From contig CACWPQ010000018.1 of NCBI GenBank assembly GCA_902762805.1, positions 1 through 64,000 on the forward strand: 64,000 nt of DNA, given 5' to 3'. This document shows positions 15,142 through 26,941 of the stretch, piece after piece. The stretch comes from an uncultured Bacteroidota bacterium. Lineage in GTDB: Bacteria > Bacteroidota > Bacteroidia > Bacteroidales > P3. A program made the translations under genes and the position numbers. Under the pieces are notes generated by a model, which was not told the origin of the DNA, ran no database searches, and saw nothing but the letters and a program-made list of their open reading frames with translations. Every line of letters starts with the position of its first letter. Position 1 is the stretch's first letter.

Positions 15142-15759
15142 ATGAAGAACATCGACCTCATAAAACTGCCCTTCAACAAGCAGAATCCCATCACCGTCCA
15201 GGTGCTCGGCGTCTGCTCCTGCCTGGCCGTGACGGCGCAGCTCAAGCCCGCCGTGGTGATGTCGCTCTCGGTCATCGTCGTGGTGATGCTGTCCAACCTC
15301 ATCGTCTCGCTCCTGCGCAACACCATACCGCCCCGCATCCGCATCATCGTGCAGCTCGTCGTCGTCTCCACCCTCGTGGTGCTGGTCGACCAGGTGCTCA
15401 AGGCCTTCATGTACGACGTCAGCAAGCAGCTCTCCGTCTTCGTCGGCCTCATCATCACCAACTGCATCGTCATGGGTCGCCTTGAGGCTTTCGCCATGGT
15501 GCAGAAGCCGTGGCCGAGCCTGCTCGACGGCCTTGGCAACGGCCTCGGCTACAGCGTCATACTCATCGCCCTCGGCTTCTTGAGAGAACTCTTCGGCAGC
15601 GGCACCCTCTGGGGCTACCCCGTGGCGGAGAAGCTCGGCCTCTACAGCCTCGGCTACGAAAACAACGGCCTCATGATCATGCCCCCCATGGCCCTCATCC
15701 TCACAGGCCTCATCATCTGGTGGCAACGTGCTAAAAACAAAGACTTAATCGAACAGTAA
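15142..15759 (+). CDS. nqrD: Nqr subunit D
   Basis: A 205-residue integral membrane subunit of the NqrDE/RnfAE family, which forms the central membrane half of the complex around a 2Fe-2S centre. [16 protein letters not shown] contains the conserved cysteine region, and six hydrophobic segments follow, with [18 protein letters not shown], the second conserved cysteine and [20 protein letters not shown]. Length and motifs are normal and no repeat tract interrupts it. The start is one base after the heptamer array. The stop TAA shares its last A with the nqrE ATG, so translation is probably coupled. Confidence 0.94.
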   Translation: MKNIDLIKLPFNKQNPITVQVLGVCSCLAVTAQLKPAVVMSLSVIVVVMLSNLIVSLLRNTIPPRIRIIVQLVVVSTLVVLVDQVLKAFMYDVSKQLSVFVGLIITNCIVMGRLEAFAMVQKPWPSLLDGLGNGLGYSVILIALGFLRELFGSGTLWGYPVAEKLGLYSLGYENNGLMIMPPMALILTGLIIWWQRAKNKDLIEQ

Positions 15760-16373
15760 TGGACTACGTAAACATATTCATCAAGTCGATATTTGTCGAC
15801 AACATGATCTTCGCCTTCTTCCTCGGCATGTGCTCGTATCTGGCCGTGTCGAAGACGGTGAAGACCTCGGCCGGCTTGGGCATCGCCGTTTTGTTCGTGC
15901 TCATCATCACCGTGCCCATCAACTACCTGCTCAACAAGTACTTCCTCGCCGACGGCGCGCTGGCATGGCTCTCGCCCTCGCTGGCCAATGTGGACTTGAG
16001 CTTCCTTTCGCTCATCATGTTCATCGCCGTCATCGCGGCCATCGTGCAGATGGTGGAGATGATAGTGGAGAAGTTCAGTCCCGCGCTCTACAACTCGCTG
16101 GGCATCTTCCTGCCGCTCATCGCCGTGAACTGCGCCGTCATGTCGGGCTCGCTCTTCATGCAGGAGCGTGGCTACCAGAACATCGGCGAGGCCACCGTCT
16201 TCGCCCTCGGCAGCGGTGTGGGCTGGTTCATTGCCATCGTCGCCATCGCGGCCATCCGCGAGAAGCTGCGCTACAGCCACATCCCCCCTGCCCTGCGCGG
16301 CGTGGGCATCACTTTCATCATCACCGGCCTGATGGGCCTGGCGTTCATGAGTTTTATGGGATTCAAACTCTAA
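15759..16373 (+). CDS. nqrE: Nqr subunit E
   Basis: A 204-residue partner of NqrD with inverted topology. Family landmarks are [21 protein letters not shown] with the cluster-ligand cysteine, [21 protein letters not shown] with the second, and [20 protein letters not shown]. Six hydrophobic helices are visible. The start overlaps the nqrD stop by one base. Its end is followed by 177 bases packed with inverted repeats before nqrF, the only large gap in this operon. Confidence 0.94.
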   Translation: MDYVNIFIKSIFVDNMIFAFFLGMCSYLAVSKTVKTSAGLGIAVLFVLIITVPINYLLNKYFLADGALAWLSPSLANVDLSFLSLIMFIAVIAAIVQMVEMIVEKFSPALYNSLGIFLPLIAVNCAVMSGSLFMQERGYQNIGEATVFALGSGVGWFIAIVAIAAIREKLRYSHIPPALRGVGITFIITGLMGLAFMSFMGFKL

Positions 16374-16392
16374 CAATATGCTCTGTAAATCA

Positions 16393-16514
16393 AACCTCCT
16401 GGCTCCTGCGGAGCCGAAATCTAGTAAATCTTGTAAATTATTGCTTGCGCAAGCACCGCGTAGCGGGAAATTTACTAGATGTACAAGATTTCGCGAGCGA
16501 AGCGAGCAGGAGAA
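16393..16514. repeat. Compound palindromic element between nqrE and nqrF
   Basis: It contains GGCTCC-TGC-GGAGCC, the self-complementary TGCTTGCGCAAGCA, CCGC-GTA-GCGG and CGAGCGAAGCGAG. All sit inside an outer inverted repeat, ATCTAGTAAAT with ATTTACTAGAT. It could slow or attenuate transcription into nqrF. Confidence 0.8.
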
Positions 16515-16550
16515 TTAATGATCGACAGAGCCAACAAGATAGACTGAACT

Positions 16551-17840
16551 ATGACAACAACATTAATTACAGCCATTGCAATCATCCTCGTCGTCATCCT
16601 GCTCCTGGTGGCGGCGCTGCTCATCCTGCGCGCCAAGCTGGTACCCCAGGGCAACGTGAAAATCACCGTCAACGACGACAAGCAGTACGACGTGCCCACC
16701 GGCGGCACCCTTATCTCCACCCTCGGCGAGGCGGGCATCCACCTGCCCTCGGCCTGTGGCGGCAAGGGCAGCTGCGGCCAGTGCAAGTGCCGCGTCGTCA
16801 AAGGCGGCGGCGAAATACTGCCCACCGAGAAAGGGTTCTTCAACCGCAAGCAGCAGCAGGAAGGCTGGCGCCTCGGATGCCAGGTCAAGGTCAAGGAAGA
16901 CCTCGGCCTCAAGCTGCCCGAGAGCATCCTTAGCATCAAGGAATACGAATGCACCGTGGTGAGCAACAGCAACGTGGCCACCTTCATCAAAGAGTTCAAA
17001 GTGCAGCTGCCCCCCGGCGAGCACATGGACTTCGTGCCCGGCTCCTACGCCCAGATACGCATCCCCAAGTTCGACATCCGCTACGCCGACTTCGACCGCT
17101 CCCTCATCGGCGACGAGTACATGCCCGCGTGGGAGAAGATGAAGATGTTCGACCTGCAGTGCGTGAACACCGAGCCCACCGTGCGCGCCTATTCCATGGC
17201 CAACTACCCCGCCGAGGGCGACGTCTTCATGCTCACCGTCCGCATCGCCACCCCGCCCCTGACGGCCGACCGCAGCGGCTTCCAAAACGTCAACCCCGGC
17301 ATCGCCTCCTCCTACATCTTCTCTTTGAAACCCGGCGACAAGGTCATCATGAGCGGTCCCTACGGCGAGTTCGCCGTCCGCGGCACCGAGGAGGGCACAT
17401 GGAGCGACGACCCGCAGGGCAACGAGATGATCTGGGTCGGCGGCGGCGCCGGCATGGCTCCCCTCCGCGCACAAATCATGCACCTCACCCGCACCCTGGG
17501 CTGCCACAACCGCCCCATGCACTACTTCTACGGCGCCCGCGCGCTGAACGAGGTCTTCTACCTCGACGACTTCCACCAGCTGGAGCGCGACCACCCCAAC
17601 TTCCACTTCCACCTCGCCCTCGACCGGCCCGACCCCGCAGCCGACGCCGCCGGCGTAAAGTACACCCCCGGTTTCGTCCACAACGTCATGCTCGAGACCT
17701 ACCTCAAGGACCACCCCGCGCCCGAAGACATCGAATACTACATGTGCGGCCCCGGCCCCATGTCCAAGGCCGTTGTCGCCATGCTCGACAGCCTCGGCGT
17801 GCAGCCCGAAAGCATCGCCTACGACGACTTCGGCGGCTGA
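16551..17840 (+). CDS. nqrF: Nqr subunit F (NADH-oxidising flavoprotein)
   Basis: This is the entry point for electrons. One N-terminal membrane helix (LITAIAIILVVILLLVAALLI) is followed by a 2Fe-2S ferredoxin domain with Cys69, Cys75, Cys78 and Cys110. An FAD domain (RAYSMANYP) and an NADH domain (WVGGGAGMAPLRAQI, FYGAR, YYMCGPGPMS) come next, and the C-terminal YDDFGG is typical. The 429 residues are a normal length without repeat inserts. It lies 177 bases after nqrE, separated by the palindromic element at 16393-16514. It probably belongs to the same transcript because no promoter consensus is evident in the gap. Confidence 0.94.
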   Translation: MTTTLITAIAIILVVILLLVAALLILRAKLVPQGNVKITVNDDKQYDVPTGGTLISTLGEAGIHLPSACGGKGSCGQCKCRVVKGGGEILPTEKGFFNRKQQQEGWRLGCQVKVKEDLGLKLPESILSIKEYECTVVSNSNVATFIKEFKVQLPPGEHMDFVPGSYAQIRIPKFDIRYADFDRSLIGDEYMPAWEKMKMFDLQCVNTEPTVRAYSMANYPAEGDVFMLTVRIATPPLTADRSGFQNVNPGIASSYIFSLKPGDKVIMSGPYGEFAVRGTEEGTWSDDPQGNEMIWVGGGAGMAPLRAQIMHLTRTLGCHNRPMHYFYGARALNEVFYLDDFHQLERDHPNFHFHLALDRPDPAADAAGVKYTPGFVHNVMLETYLKDHPAPEDIEYYMCGPGPMSKAVVAMLDSLGVQPESIAYDDFGG

Positions 17841-17978
17841 TCCCCATCACTCCATCAAGACACCCCTTTCCCCGATGGCAATAAGATAAGTTCCAATAAG
17901 AAAGGCAATTTTCAGTCTTTGTACACACTCATTTGCAAGTTAAGGTGATTATTTTCCGCTTAATTTGAAAAATAATAG

Positions 17979-17986
17979 TACCTTTG
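17979..17986 (+). promoter_or_regulatory. -7 element of the leucine-rich-repeat gene
   Basis: TACCTTTG matches TAnnTTTG, 39 bases before the start codon. No good TTTG lies at 19-20 bases upstream. Confidence 0.6.
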
Positions 17987-18024
17987 GATATTACAACATC
18001 TCGTCAAAATACATATAAACAATT

Positions 18025-20742
18025 ATGAATCAACAATTTACCCCCCACACAACTGCATATTTGCATGGGTCTGTGAGTAGACGCATTGCAGTGCTTATGC
18101 TTTCTTTCCTTTTCTTTGTCGGCCCGGCACGGGCGTTCGACTTCTCCGCTGTAGCCCCCAGCGGGCAGACGTTGTACTACAGCGTTTACAACGGAGAAGC
18201 CCGTTTGGTGGATCCTGCTAGTAGGTTGGGAGGGTGGCCGTGGCCGTCTGGGTACCCCAAACCCACTGGAGCCTTGGTCATTCCAGACAGCGTTACCCAC
18301 GACGGCATCACCTATGCCGTTGTCGGGATTGAAGCTACTTTCGAGGGATGCGACTCCTTGACCTCGGTGCACATCCCTGCCACAGTAACCACAGTCTACC
18401 CATCCACACTCTACAATGTACCGGCGCTCTCTGTGGCAGCGGGCAACCCCGTCTACGACAGCCGCAACAACTGCAATGCAGTTATCGAGACCGCCACCAA
18501 CACCTTGGTTCGCGGATGTGCAAACACAGTAATCCCCAATAGCGTAACCGCCATAGGACATTTTGCTTTTTCTAATTGCCAATCGTTGACCACATTCAGC
18601 GTGCCTCCTTCGGTGCGCAGTGTGGGGATGTATGCATTCTATGGTTGCAGCAACTTAGTCTCGATTCATCTAGGCGATTCGGTCTCCACGGTCGGGATGG
18701 ACGTTTTTTGGGGGTGCAATTCCCTCACAACCCTTACGCTGGGGAATGCCTTGACAACGATTCCGCTCGGGCTTTGTAATTCTACCCCTGCGCTGACCAC
18801 CGTTGTGCTGGGCAACGCCGTTGATACCATAAATATCAGTGCTTTCTCTAGGTGCTATAATCTTCGGAATATCACTCTCCCCGGCACGGTTCGCTATATT
18901 GGCGCCAATGCTTTCTATGGGTGCAAATCCCTGCCGTCGCTCACGGTGCCCAGTGCCGTGGATAGCATTGGCTCGATGGCATTTTACAATGTGCGCATGG
19001 TGTACTATGGCGGTTCAGCGGTAAGCCATGATTCCGAGAACGTTTATGAGGACCTTTATAATATTGGTAGCAACTGGGGCGCCCTCTGTCTCAACGGTTA
19101 CGTCGAGGACAGCCTCTACTACACCTCCACCGCCAAGGACACCCTGGCCGCCAACCACCCCGACATCCATTCCATCACCATCCCCGCCAGTGTCTCGCAC
19201 ATCGGCCCTTGGGCCTTGTCCGGCAGGGAACATCTCCAACGGATACTCCAAATTCCCGCTACGGTTTCCTCTATCGGCCGTAACGCTTTCGAGAATGTGT
19301 GCATGGTTTTTTACAACGGCATGGCAGTGGACACCCTTCCTGATTCCGATGGCAAATGGGGCGCCAGGTGCCTCAACGGCTATATCGAGGACAGCATCTA
19401 CTACACCTCCGCCGCCAAAGACATCCTCGTCGGCATGCATCCCGACATCACTGTGGCCAATATCCCCAGCACGGTAACTTCCGTGGTTGATTGGTATAAT
19501 TATCTTAATTATTATAATTATGTTGTATACGATGCTCTGAACACAGTCAATTTCAATGCTGCCAATTTCAGCCCATACCATAGGTTCTTCGACTTTTACA
19601 CCACCCCCAACATTGTCGCTCTCCACATCGGCGACAGCGTGAGGTCGTTCTTCGCCGAGGTATTCTATAGATGTTCGAGCCTGGAAACTATCACCGTCAG
19701 CAGCGGCAACGCCGTGTATGCCAGCCCCGACGGCTGCAACGCCGTGGTCAAGGCGGGCTCGGACGGCGACACACTTGTCATGGGATGCAAGAACAGCGTC
19801 ATCCCCGCCACGGTGTCGGTCATCGAGCAGAATGCTTTCGCCTATTGCACCGGCTTGACCGCCATCGATATTCCCGCCTCGGTTACAGACCTGCGCAATG
19901 CATTCAGGGGCTGCAGCAATCTTCGTTCGGTAACCCTGCGTCCGCACACACCGCCCGCAGGATATTACTTCATGCCTGCTTTCGAAGGATGCTCCCCCGA
20001 CCTTGTTTTCAAGGTTCCCTGTGGCACGGCGGAGGCCTACGCCGCAGCGGCCTATGCTGGCTGTGGAACTATCCAAGAGGCCAACCTCGACATCGCCCTT
20101 GATTTGGAGGTCAACCGCCCGCTCCTCGGCACGGCCAGGGTGCTGGCTGACAACTGCGACAGCACCGTCATCGCGGCCGAATGCACGATGGTGAACGGGC
20201 AGGCGGTCTCGCGCTTCGTGGGTTGGAGCGACGGCAACACGGACAATCCGCGCGTCATCATCCTATCCGCCGACACCGCCTTCACCGCCCTCTTCGAGGC
20301 TGTACTGCAGTGCACCGTTTCGGTCGCCAGCAACGACGACGCCATGGGCTCAGTCAGTGGCGGAGGCACCTACCTCTACGGCGACACCGTGGTCCTCACC
20401 GCCACCCCCACCGACAGCAACTACCGGTTCGTCTCCTGGGGCACGGATAGGGTGAACCCGTTGGTGTTCATCGTTACCGGCGACACCACCCTCACCGCCT
20501 ACTTCGAGGGCTCGGTGGGGATTCCCGCTGTCGATGGCGACCACGGCTTCATCGTCCGCCACGTGGCGGACGGCATCGTGGTCGAGGGGGCCGAGGGTGA
20601 GCGGGTGGTGGTCTACGATGCCGTAGGACGCCAGCAGTCCGCCACCGTCGCCCGCGGACAGGCTATCCCCCTACCCCGCAACGGACTCTACCTGCTCCGC
20701 GTCGGCAGCCGCCCCGCCGTCAAGGTGGTCGTGGTGAGGTGA
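18025..20742 (+). CDS. Secreted BspA-type leucine-rich-repeat protein with InlB-like repeat and T9SS-like tail
   Basis: A 905-residue surface protein. The signal peptide comprises residues 1-38 (RRIAVLMLSFLFFVGPARA). Residues about 85-690 are LRR_5/BspA-type repeats with the pattern IPxSVTxIGxxAFxxCxSLTxxxxP, for example IPNSVTAIGHFAFSNCQSLT. Some are separated by short YYTSTAKDTLAANHPDI-type linkers present twice. Residues about 700-838 hold divergent InlB B-repeat/Flg_new-type units (YGDTVVLTATPTDSNYRFVSW, GDTTLTAYFEG). The final 60 residues (VVVYDAVGRQQ, LPRNGLYLLRVGSR, KVVVVR) resemble a Type IX secretion C-terminal sorting domain. BspA-like proteins bind host matrix or other cells in known cases; that role is inferred here. 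GC is lower than in neighbouring genes in the repeat region. Confidence 0.85.
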   Translation: MNQQFTPHTTAYLHGSVSRRIAVLMLSFLFFVGPARAFDFSAVAPSGQTLYYSVYNGEARLVDPASRLGGWPWPSGYPKPTGALVIPDSVTHDGITYAVVGIEATFEGCDSLTSVHIPATVTTVYPSTLYNVPALSVAAGNPVYDSRNNCNAVIETATNTLVRGCANTVIPNSVTAIGHFAFSNCQSLTTFSVPPSVRSVGMYAFYGCSNLVSIHLGDSVSTVGMDVFWGCNSLTTLTLGNALTTIPLGLCNSTPALTTVVLGNAVDTINISAFSRCYNLRNITLPGTVRYIGANAFYGCKSLPSLTVPSAVDSIGSMAFYNVRMVYYGGSAVSHDSENVYEDLYNIGSNWGALCLNGYVEDSLYYTSTAKDTLAANHPDIHSITIPASVSHIGPWALSGREHLQRILQIPATVSSIGRNAFENVCMVFYNGMAVDTLPDSDGKWGARCLNGYIEDSIYYTSAAKDILVGMHPDITVANIPSTVTSVVDWYNYLNYYNYVVYDALNTVNFNAANFSPYHRFFDFYTTPNIVALHIGDSVRSFFAEVFYRCSSLETITVSSGNAVYASPDGCNAVVKAGSDGDTLVMGCKNSVIPATVSVIEQNAFAYCTGLTAIDIPASVTDLRNAFRGCSNLRSVTLRPHTPPAGYYFMPAFEGCSPDLVFKVPCGTAEAYAAAAYAGCGTIQEANLDIALDLEVNRPLLGTARVLADNCDSTVIAAECTMVNGQAVSRFVGWSDGNTDNPRVIILSADTAFTALFEAVLQCTVSVASNDDAMGSVSGGGTYLYGDTVVLTATPTDSNYRFVSWGTDRVNPLVFIVTGDTTLTAYFEGSVGIPAVDGDHGFIVRHVADGIVVEGAEGERVVVYDAVGRQQSATVARGQAIPLPRNGLYLLRVGSRPAVKVVVVR

Positions 20743-20797
20743 TGCGACAAAGTGCCAAAAGTGAAATTCCAAAATATCACGAATACAATTCCATGAA

Positions 20798-21931
20798 ATG
20801 AAACACAGTGTGTTGACCTCCATTCTGCTTCTGCTGGCCACCCTTGCCTCGGCGCAGGAGAACCGCCGACTGTGGGCCGACGGGCCGCTGACGTGGAGCG
20901 ACTTCCGCACCACCATGTCACCCGACGGCACCCACAGCCACATCCGCTGGGAACTGGGATATGAAATCCATAAAGGCATTGTTGCCGACGATGGCATCCC
21001 ATGCGACCAATACAAGGCCGTGGCCTGGATGGACCTCTCCCAGTCGTGGGTCGACGCCAACAGCCGCACCGCCCTCAACCTGCGCTACAACCAAGTGATA
21101 TTCGACCTCCTCGAGGTGGAGCGCCGACAGTTGGCTCGCGCGCTGGCCTCCTGCTCCCACAACGCCTGCCTCACAGCGACACTGAACGCCGCCACCGCCA
21201 GCCTGGACAACACCCTGCGCTCGCTGCACGCCGCCACCGCAGGCGGCACCGACGAGTCCGCCCTTGTGGCCTGGGAGCAGCATACACGGCGCCGGCTGGA
21301 CACCCTCACCGACGCCGCCGCCCCCCACTTCGAGCTGCAGCCCCTATCGCTCGCACTCACCCTCGGCATCGCACTCCGGATGCCCACCTCCGCCCTGGCC
21401 GACATCTACAGCGATGGCCTCGGCATGCAGTTCGGCATCGAATTGGGGTGGCGTCGACACATCTTCACCGCCGAGGCACTCGTCGCCGGCACACATCTGC
21501 GCGAACCCATGTGGTTTCAGGACAACGAGGGCATCGTGCACCAGCTCGAAGAAAGCGACCCCGCCTCGGCGGCCACAGGTGCCTTCACCTATGGCTTCCG
21601 TGTGCTGGAGACACGGCGTCAGAGCCTCACCCCCATGCTGGGCTGGAGTTGGAGCACACTCACACTGTCCGACGGCGCGGCGCGCGGCAGCATTGGTACC
21701 AACGGCCCCGCCCTCGGCATCGCCTACCGCCTCCACTTCTGGCAACGCTACCGCCTCCCGGGTTCCCTTTGGGCCTTAATGAACCCACAAGGAGCCGAAC
21801 TCTCCCGCTGGAGCATCGAAGCACGCCTGCTGGCCGCGCGCCATAGCTACGAGTTCTCCAATGCCGGCCGCACTGGCTGGACACTCCAATTGAGCCTCGG
21901 CATCGCCTTCGGTGGCCGCTCCGCACGCTAG
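20798..21931 (+). CDS. Exported protein with DUF922-like N-terminus and barrel-like C-terminus
   Basis: A 377-residue protein with the signal peptide MKHSVLTSILLLLATLASAQ. The following PLTWSDFRTTMSPDGTHSHI resembles the LTWxDF opening common in exported Bacteroidetes proteins related to DUF922. It lacks the metalloprotease HExxH that would prove a protease. Residues from about 185 alternate in short strands (ALTLGIALRMP, GMQFGIELGWRRHIFTAEALV, WTLQLSLGIAFGG) as in a small outer-membrane barrel. It starts 55 bases after the leucine-rich-repeat gene and may be co-expressed with it. A strong terminator follows at 22015. Function unknown. Confidence 0.6.
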   Translation: MKHSVLTSILLLLATLASAQENRRLWADGPLTWSDFRTTMSPDGTHSHIRWELGYEIHKGIVADDGIPCDQYKAVAWMDLSQSWVDANSRTALNLRYNQVIFDLLEVERRQLARALASCSHNACLTATLNAATASLDNTLRSLHAATAGGTDESALVAWEQHTRRRLDTLTDAAAPHFELQPLSLALTLGIALRMPTSALADIYSDGLGMQFGIELGWRRHIFTAEALVAGTHLREPMWFQDNEGIVHQLEESDPASAATGAFTYGFRVLETRRQSLTPMLGWSWSTLTLSDGAARGSIGTNGPALGIAYRLHFWQRYRLPGSLWALMNPQGAELSRWSIEARLLAARHSYEFSNAGRTGWTLQLSLGIAFGGRSAR

Positions 21932-22014
21932 CGGCAGGCCGCCACCCACACCAGCATCCCCCCCCCAAAAAACCTCTCCCACCGCAACAACGCCCCACTC
22001 CAAACAAACCATCA

Positions 22015-22047
22015 AGGCCCGCGAAAAAATCGCGGGCCTGTTTTTTT
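22015..22047 (+). terminator. Intrinsic terminator
   Basis: AGGCCCGCGA (22015-22024) pairs perfectly with TCGCGGGCCT (22030-22039) and is followed by GTTTTTTT. Confidence 0.9.
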
Positions 22048-22090
22048 CCCCTCCCCCCTCCCCCACCCATCCATCCCCCTAGTTAGTAAA

Positions 22091-22200
22091 AACCTGAGCA
22101 AAACCTATAGCCTATCATTCACTGATTATCAACCACTTGCACACCTCCGATTTCAGACCAATTTCCCGCTTTTGTACGAAAAAAATGCAACTTCCAGCCC
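22091..22200 (+). repeat. Interspersed intergenic element, copy 3
   Basis: The core (GAGCAAAACCTATAGCCTAT, then TGATTATCAACCACTTGCAC) lies 150-260 bases upstream of sdhC, in the same orientation relative to the downstream gene as copy 2 before aspA. Confidence 0.65.
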
Positions 22201-22298
22201 GCCGCATCCGGAAGCATGCAACTGTTTGATACACACACAACTTATCACTTTTACGATAATATCCCAACGAAAAAAAGTGCCATGTTGTTTTTTTTTCG

Positions 22299-22306
22299 TA
22301 TCTTTG
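22299..22306 (+). promoter_or_regulatory. -7 element of sdhCAB
   Basis: TATCTTTG matches TAnnTTTG and is preceded by a T-rich stretch. The start codon is 46 bases downstream. Confidence 0.7.
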
Positions 22307-22352
22307 CCGCCCGAAAACAACGATTATTAATCAAAGTATAACATTATAATAT

Positions 22353-23306
22353 ATGCAATTACCCCAAATCCACTCCATCACAAAGAAGATGCTCGTCGCC
22401 TGCGTGGGCGCCTTCCTGCTGCTCTTCCTGCTGTTCCACATGACGGCCAACCTCTTCATCCTGCGCCACGACGACGGCGCCTGGTACTCCGCCTTCTGCC
22501 ACTTCATGGGCACCAACTGGGTGGTGAAGATCTTCGAGGTCATCCTCCTCGGCGTCGTCGCGTTGCACATCCTGCTGACGCTCTGGCTCGTCGTCACCAA
22601 CCGTCTGGCCCGACCCACGCGCTACCAGCAGCGCCAGCGCTCCAAAACCCACCCGGGCTCCAAACTCATGATGTGGACCGGCATCCTCATCTTCGCCTTC
22701 CTGGTGATGCACTTCTGCCAGTTCTACTTCGTCAAAATCGGATGGGTCAAAGGCGAATACATGGTCGAGGTGGAGAAACTGCAGACCGAGGAGGTCAACA
22801 CCCTGATGCAGTACTCCGTGCAGAACCAGATGACGCCCGCCGACGTGGTGGCCGGCATCGAAAGCCAGATGGCCATGTATGCCGACCAGCTCTCCGAAGA
22901 GGAGCAGGCCGAGATAGAGGCCAACATCGCCAGCCTGCGCGACGCCGTCCCCGTGGCCGACCTTATAGCCCAGGGCCAGTTCAGCCAGGACCGCAAGTGG
23001 ATACGCCACCTCGACTACAGCCAGCGCCAGATGCTCAAGCAGACCATGCCCAAGTGCGGCGTCGAGCCCGACTTCTACTACATGTGCCGCGAGCTCTTCC
23101 ACAACCCCCTCATGGTCATCCTCTACCTCATCGCCTTCGTGGCCCTCTTCTTCCACCTGCGCCACGCCTTCCCCTCCGCCTTCCAAACCCTCGGCCTGAA
23201 CAACTACAAGTACAACACCGCCATCGAAATCTGCGGCCAAGCCTACACCTGGCTCATCACCCTCGGCTTCGCCGCCGTGCCGATACTGGTCTACCTGGGC
23301 CTCTAA
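22353..23306 (+). CDS. sdhC: Succinate dehydrogenase/fumarate reductase cytochrome b subunit, enlarged
   Basis: This membrane anchor of quinol:fumarate reductase carries heme b and the quinone site. Five hydrophobic segments are visible (14-36, 58-82, 105-127, 252-271, 294-315) with histidines at 29, 72, 120 and 268 available as heme ligands. [12 protein letters not shown] and the [18 protein letters not shown] region match Bacteroidetes single-subunit anchors, which are usually about 220-230 residues. This one has 317. The excess is a charged, helical stretch at about 138-235 ([33 protein letters not shown]) between membrane segments three and four. It is first in the sdhCAB operon; an AATTTTC heptamer array separates it from sdhA. 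Confidence 0.88.
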   Translation: MQLPQIHSITKKMLVACVGAFLLLFLLFHMTANLFILRHDDGAWYSAFCHFMGTNWVVKIFEVILLGVVALHILLTLWLVVTNRLARPTRYQQRQRSKTHPGSKLMMWTGILIFAFLVMHFCQFYFVKIGWVKGEYMVEVEKLQTEEVNTLMQYSVQNQMTPADVVAGIESQMAMYADQLSEEEQAEIEANIASLRDAVPVADLIAQGQFSQDRKWIRHLDYSQRQMLKQTMPKCGVEPDFYYMCRELFHNPLMVILYLIAFVALFFHLRHAFPSAFQTLGLNNYKYNTAIEICGQAYTWLITLGFAAVPILVYLGL

Positions 23307-23339
23307 CAATTTCAATTTTCAACTTTCAATTTTCAATTC
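23307..23339. repeat. AATTTTC heptamer array between sdhC and sdhA
   Basis: Four to five units, with one AACTTTC variant, fill the whole 35-base spacer and end two bases before the sdhA start. Confidence 0.9.
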
Positions 23340-23341
23340 GC

Positions 23342-25294
<1,953 letters not shown>

Positions 25295-25296
25295 CC

Positions 25297-26055
25297 ATGC
25301 ACTTCACACTCCATATCTGGCGCCAGGAAAACGCCCGCGCCAAAGGCCGCTTCGAGACCTACCCCATCGACAACATCAGCGACGAATGCTCGTTCCTCGA
25401 AATGCTCGACCAGCTCAACGAACACCTCGTGGGCGACAAAATCGCCCACCCCGTCTGCTTCGACAACGACTGCCGCGAAGGCATCTGCGGCATGTGCGGC
25501 CTCTACATCAACGGCCGCCCGCACGGCAACGACGACGGCATCACCACCTGCCAGCTCCACATGCGCCACTTCCACGACGGCGACGAAATATGGATCGAAC
25601 CCTGGCGCGCCAAAGCCTTCCCCATTATCCGCGACCTCGTCGTCGACCGCACCGCCTTCGACAAAATCATCCAGGCCGGCGGCTACATCAGCGCCACCAC
25701 CGGCGGCGTGCCCGACGCCAACAACATCCTCGTCCCCAAACACAAAGCCGACCAAGCCATGGATGCCGCCGCCTGCATCGGCTGCGGCGCCTGCGTGGCC
25801 GCCTGCAAAAACGCCTCCGCCATGCTCTTCGTCGGCGCCAAGGTCTCCCACCTCGCACTCCTACCCCAGGGCCGCCCCGAAGCCGCCGACCGCGTCCACC
25901 GCATGGTATGCAAGATGGACGAGCTCGGCTTCGGCTCCTGCACCAACACCTACGCCTGCGAAGCCGAATGCCCCAAGCAGATCAAGCGCCAGAACATCGC
26001 CCGCCTCAACCGCCATTGGCTCGGTCAGTTGTTCGGTCGCGACCGCAACAACTAA
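25297..26055 (+). CDS. sdhB: Succinate dehydrogenase/fumarate reductase iron-sulfur subunit
   Basis: The 252-residue protein relays electrons between flavin and heme. An N-terminal ferredoxin-type domain holds the 2Fe-2S ligands ([15 protein letters not shown], then C in TTCQLHM). The C-terminal domain holds the 4Fe-4S and 3Fe-4S ligands ([17 protein letters not shown] and CEAECPK). Length and ligand spacing are normal. It is the last gene of sdhCAB and is followed by an intrinsic terminator at 26118. Confidence 0.95.
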   Translation: MHFTLHIWRQENARAKGRFETYPIDNISDECSFLEMLDQLNEHLVGDKIAHPVCFDNDCREGICGMCGLYINGRPHGNDDGITTCQLHMRHFHDGDEIWIEPWRAKAFPIIRDLVVDRTAFDKIIQAGGYISATTGGVPDANNILVPKHKADQAMDAAACIGCGACVAACKNASAMLFVGAKVSHLALLPQGRPEAADRVHRMVCKMDELGFGSCTNTYACEAECPKQIKRQNIARLNRHWLGQLFGRDRNN

Positions 26056-26117
26056 CCGCCGCCAGACGTTGTTCGGCCGCGACCGCCGCGATTGACGAGC
26101 AACACACCAGTACAAGA

Positions 26118-26163
26118 GATGCCTTTGGTACGGACAACACCGATGCCAAAGGCATCCTTCTTT
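26118..26163 (+). terminator. Terminator of sdhCAB
   Basis: GATGCCTTTGG (26118-26128) pairs with CCAAAGGCATC (26146-26156) and is followed by a short pyrimidine run, CTTCTTTAT. Between here and the next promoter (26345) nothing else is recognisable. Confidence 0.75.
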
Positions 26164-26344
26164 ATGCACAAAAATAGTCTTTAGGTTTTACTCACCTTTT
26201 ACTCAAACTTTTCTCATCTTTTGCCTGACTATATTGTAACGTTATGGTTCCTATATGCTACTACTACCGACGGTATGGTTCGGAAACAAACGTGGTGTTT
26301 TACAACAACCTACAATTATATTTTACCGAATAGGAAAAAATGTG

Positions 26345-26352
26345 TATCTTTG
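26345..26352 (+). promoter_or_regulatory. -7 element of the lipocalin-like lipoprotein gene
   Basis: TATCTTTG matches TAnnTTTG, 24 bases before the start codon. Confidence 0.7.
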
Positions 26353-26375
26353 CAGCGTGAAATAACAATAGTGAT

Positions 26376-26885
26376 ATGCCTAAGATATACGATATTAAGA
26401 ATCTAATTTTGCTCGGCGCTATGGTGTGCGCCCTCGGAATAATGACCGCCTGCAAGAGCGGGACGGCAAACAACAAGGAAAAGACTCTTGTCGGGCATTG
26501 GGAGACAGTAGCAGCGACAGAAGAATGGGATTGCAGCGGAAGCCATGAAGAAATGTTTGCAGCGGGAAGCGCTGCCGATACCACGCAATACAACCCCAAG
26601 TTGGATTCCGCCGAATACAGATATATCTCGTTTGATATCGACGAGGATTCCATCACGATGGTAGAACACGACATGGGCGGCTGCGACCCCGTGCCACCGC
26701 TGGAAATTTCAAAAAGCAGGGTCGGCTACACTTGCGACAATGAGACCATCACGTGGTACTACGCCGGAAATTATCCCATCGAATGGAAGATTGTGGAACT
26801 CACCCCGGACAAACTGGTATTCCAGAACGAGTACGGCTTTGAGGACTGCACCGTCGTTGAAACATACACGATGAAACGGAAATAG
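26376..26885 (+). CDS. Lipocalin-like lipoprotein
   Basis: A 169-residue lipoprotein with hydrophobic residues 9-24 and lipobox MTAC (Cys26). The mature part starts with a spacer and then TLVGHWETVAATEEW, which resembles the LxGxW opening of small lipocalin-like domains in Bacteroidetes. It continues as short strands (YISFDIDEDSITMVE, ITWYYAGNYPIEWKIVELTPDKLVFQN) and ends YTMKRK. Several cysteines (52, 103, 120 and one near 157) could form disulfides in the periplasm. The gene stands alone with its own promoter. GC is lower than in the sdh operon. Ligand and role are unknown. Confidence 0.7.
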   Translation: MPKIYDIKNLILLGAMVCALGIMTACKSGTANNKEKTLVGHWETVAATEEWDCSGSHEEMFAAGSAADTTQYNPKLDSAEYRYISFDIDEDSITMVEHDMGGCDPVPPLEISKSRVGYTCDNETITWYYAGNYPIEWKIVELTPDKLVFQNEYGFEDCTVVETYTMKRK

Positions 26886-26941
26886 GGCAATCGAACCGCT
26901 CTTGCGCCAGCCCAAACTCTTTCGAGAACGAGTAACTAAGC

